Origin: Thermoprotei archaeon
GTDB lineage: Archaea; Thermoproteota; Thermoprotei_A; Sulfolobales; Ignisphaeraceae
NCBI GenBank assembly: GCA_003661865.1
Contig: QMWY01000055.1
Span: forward strand, 1-6,896
Reading direction: 5' to 3'
Length of the DNA stretch: 6,896 nucleotides
Part shown: piece after piece, positions 5,680 through 6,896 of the stretch
How the letters are laid out: each line of letters begins with the position of its first letter
Position numbering within the stretch: position 1 is the first letter of the stretch
Made by a program: the position numbers and the translations under genes
The notes under the pieces: model-generated
Told to the model about the DNA's origin: nothing
The model's input: only the letters and a program-made list of their open reading frames with translations
Databases searched by the model: none

Positions 5680-6894
5680 TTGGTGCGTTACCCCGCTGCG
5701 GGAGCAGGGCTCTTGACGGAGCTGGTGATAAACGCTAGCAACGTGGTTTCGCCCCTCTGCTACTCCCTGCTTAGGCTAGAGCCCTACACGATATGCGTGT
5801 TCAACTGCGTCTACTGCTACGCTAGGTGGTACTACAGGTGGGGTTTCACCGAGGCCAGCCCTAGGCCCGTGGCTCTCAGGGTATTCGAAAGGGTTGCCCG
5901 CAGCATTAGGAGGAGAGGGCTGCTGCCCATACCCATCAGGCTATCGACCCTGGTAGACCCGTTCCAGCCTCCTGAGGAGGTTTTCAAGGTGAGCCTACGG
6001 GCTATGGAGATCGCGCTCCGCTACGAGTACCCCCTAGTGATAAACACCAAGGGTGTGCTCCTCGCTAGGGAGCCGTGGAGGGGCGTTGCGGAGAAGCTGG
6101 GTGATAGGGGGTTGCTCCTCCTACAAGTATCGGTAACGAGTCTGGATGAGCGGGTAAGCAAGCTCCTCGAGCCCCGCGCCCCGCCCCCTGGCGAGAGGCT
6201 TCGCCTCCTAAAGGAGTTTGCAGACACCGGTGTACCCGGGGTGGTGAGGCTATCGCCCTACATACCCAGGGTCTCGGCGGCTCCAAGCCCCGAGGAGCTG
6301 GCCGTAAGGCTGAGGGAGTTCGGCGCCAAGCTAGTAATAGTCGAGTCCCTCAGGCTCGAGAAGGATAGGATGCCCGCGGTCCTCAGAGCTGTTGGTGCTC
6401 CGGGGCTGGAGCTAGAGCCCTACAGCCTGCGCGAGGTGCCGGGAGCAAAGCCCCTGGTGAGGCCATCGCTCCGCGTACGCCTCGAGGAGTACTCGGCGCT
6501 CCGCAGAGCGCTTGTCAAGGAGGGGCTGAGGTTCGCAACCTGTAAGGAGGGGCTCTTCACGCTGCACACGACCCCGAACTGCTGCGGTATGCATATGTTC
6601 GGGGTGGAGGTGGGGTATAGACCAACGCTTTACGAGCTCTATAGGCTCGCCGCTGAGGCGGGGGGCATAGCCATTGAGAAGCTGGGGGATGCCCTGGAAA
6701 GCATATGTAGGGATAGGAGGTACCTATGCGGCGAGAGGCTAAGGGAGTACCCGCGCGAGGTATCGAAGCCCCTGAGGTACCACGAGAAGAAGCTGCTGAG
6801 GGTAGCTAAGGACCCGGAGATGCTCCCGCGTGTAGCACCCGCACTTACGATCGCCGAGGGGAGGGTCAGGGCGGCTAAGCTACCAATACCTTAA
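5680..6894 (+). CDS. Radical SAM protein related to the SplB/COG1533 family, with extra C-terminal cysteines
   Basis: Radical SAM enzyme of unknown substrate. The 4Fe-4S/SAM motif CVFNCVYC is at residues 39-46 (C-x3-C-x2-C), followed by YARWYYRW. Then come LSTLVDPFQPPEE (88-100), VINTKG (120-125), LQVSVTSLDERVSKLLEPRAPPP (148-170) and GVVRLSPYIP (187-196), which together match the COG1533 group that includes spore photoproduct lyase-like proteins. Beyond the barrel, the C-terminal part holds C288, the pair C301-C302 in TPNCCGMHMFG, C343 and C350, which could bind a second metal cluster. TTG 5680 is supported by GGAGAG at 5667-5672 with seven bases of spacing; GTG 5683 is the close alternative. 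Length is 404 residues, ending at TAA 6892-6894, and the frame is clean. It is transcribed away from the amidase, with only 39 bases between the two start codons, so the promoters must overlap or one transcript is leaderless. I would not call it a DNA lyase; many COG1533 proteins have unknown roles. Confidence 0.88.
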   Translation: MVRYPAAGAGLLTELVINASNVVSPLCYSLLRLEPYTICVFNCVYCYARWYYRWGFTEASPRPVALRVFERVARSIRRRGLLPIPIRLSTLVDPFQPPEEVFKVSLRAMEIALRYEYPLVINTKGVLLAREPWRGVAEKLGDRGLLLLQVSVTSLDERVSKLLEPRAPPPGERLRLLKEFADTGVPGVVRLSPYIPRVSAAPSPEELAVRLREFGAKLVIVESLRLEKDRMPAVLRAVGAPGLELEPYSLREVPGAKPLVRPSLRVRLEEYSALRRALVKEGLRFATCKEGLFTLHTTPNCCGMHMFGVEVGYRPTLYELYRLAAEAGGIAIEKLGDALESICRDRRYLCGERLREYPREVSKPLRYHEKKLLRVAKDPEMLPRVAPALTIAEGRVRAAKLPIP

Positions 6895-6896
6895 GG

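Noticed and set aside
6021..6594. Minus-strand frames opposite the radical SAM gene
   Set aside because: Their Arg/Ser/Pro-rich composition is typical of antisense to a GC-rich gene, and they carry no motifs or start signals.

Overview
The window looks like a stretch of chromosome from a hyperthermophilic crenarchaeon, most likely of the Desulfurococcales/Pyrodictiaceae kind. This is inferred from GTG and TTG starts, heavy use of AGG, ATA, CTA and TAC codons, GGTGAT-type Shine-Dalgarno sites, an archaeal TATA-like box, and a solute-binding protein that ends in a Thr-rich stalk plus a C-terminal membrane anchor. No 16S rRNA or other decisive marker is present, so the placement is tentative.

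Layout. Positions 1-3199 (minus strand) hold a dipeptide/oligopeptide ABC importer operon read right to left: a membrane-anchored family-5 solute-binding protein (1178-3199), a DppB-type permease (191-1159) and the first 61 codons of a DppC-type permease that runs off the left edge. The 112-bp gap at 3200-3311 carries the likely promoter: a TATA-like box, a strong Shine-Dalgarno site and nested inverted repeats. Positions 3312-4289 (minus) hold a fold-type II PLP enzyme of the threonine/serine dehydratase group. It can only be read through with two compensating one-base frame changes. Positions 4339-5640 (minus) hold an acetamidase/formamidase-family protein with a four-cysteine zinc-ribbon-like insert, cut by a single in-frame TAG. 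Positions 5680-6894 (plus, divergent) hold an intact radical SAM protein related to the SplB/COG1533 family.

How the genes may work together. Peptide uptake, deamination of hydroxy amino acids to 2-oxo acids plus ammonia, and release of ammonia from amides would suit a peptide- or amino-acid-fermenting archaeon. This is inferred from family membership and proximity only.

The most notable observation is that the two central catabolic genes carry three lesions within about 1.5 kb (one extra base, one missing base in a G run, and one amber codon), while the transporter genes and the radical SAM gene on either side are clean. In both damaged genes the reading frame outside the lesions is well conserved. 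The choices are very recent decay, sequence error, or recoding (slippage at the G run, stop readthrough). The sequence alone cannot decide among these.
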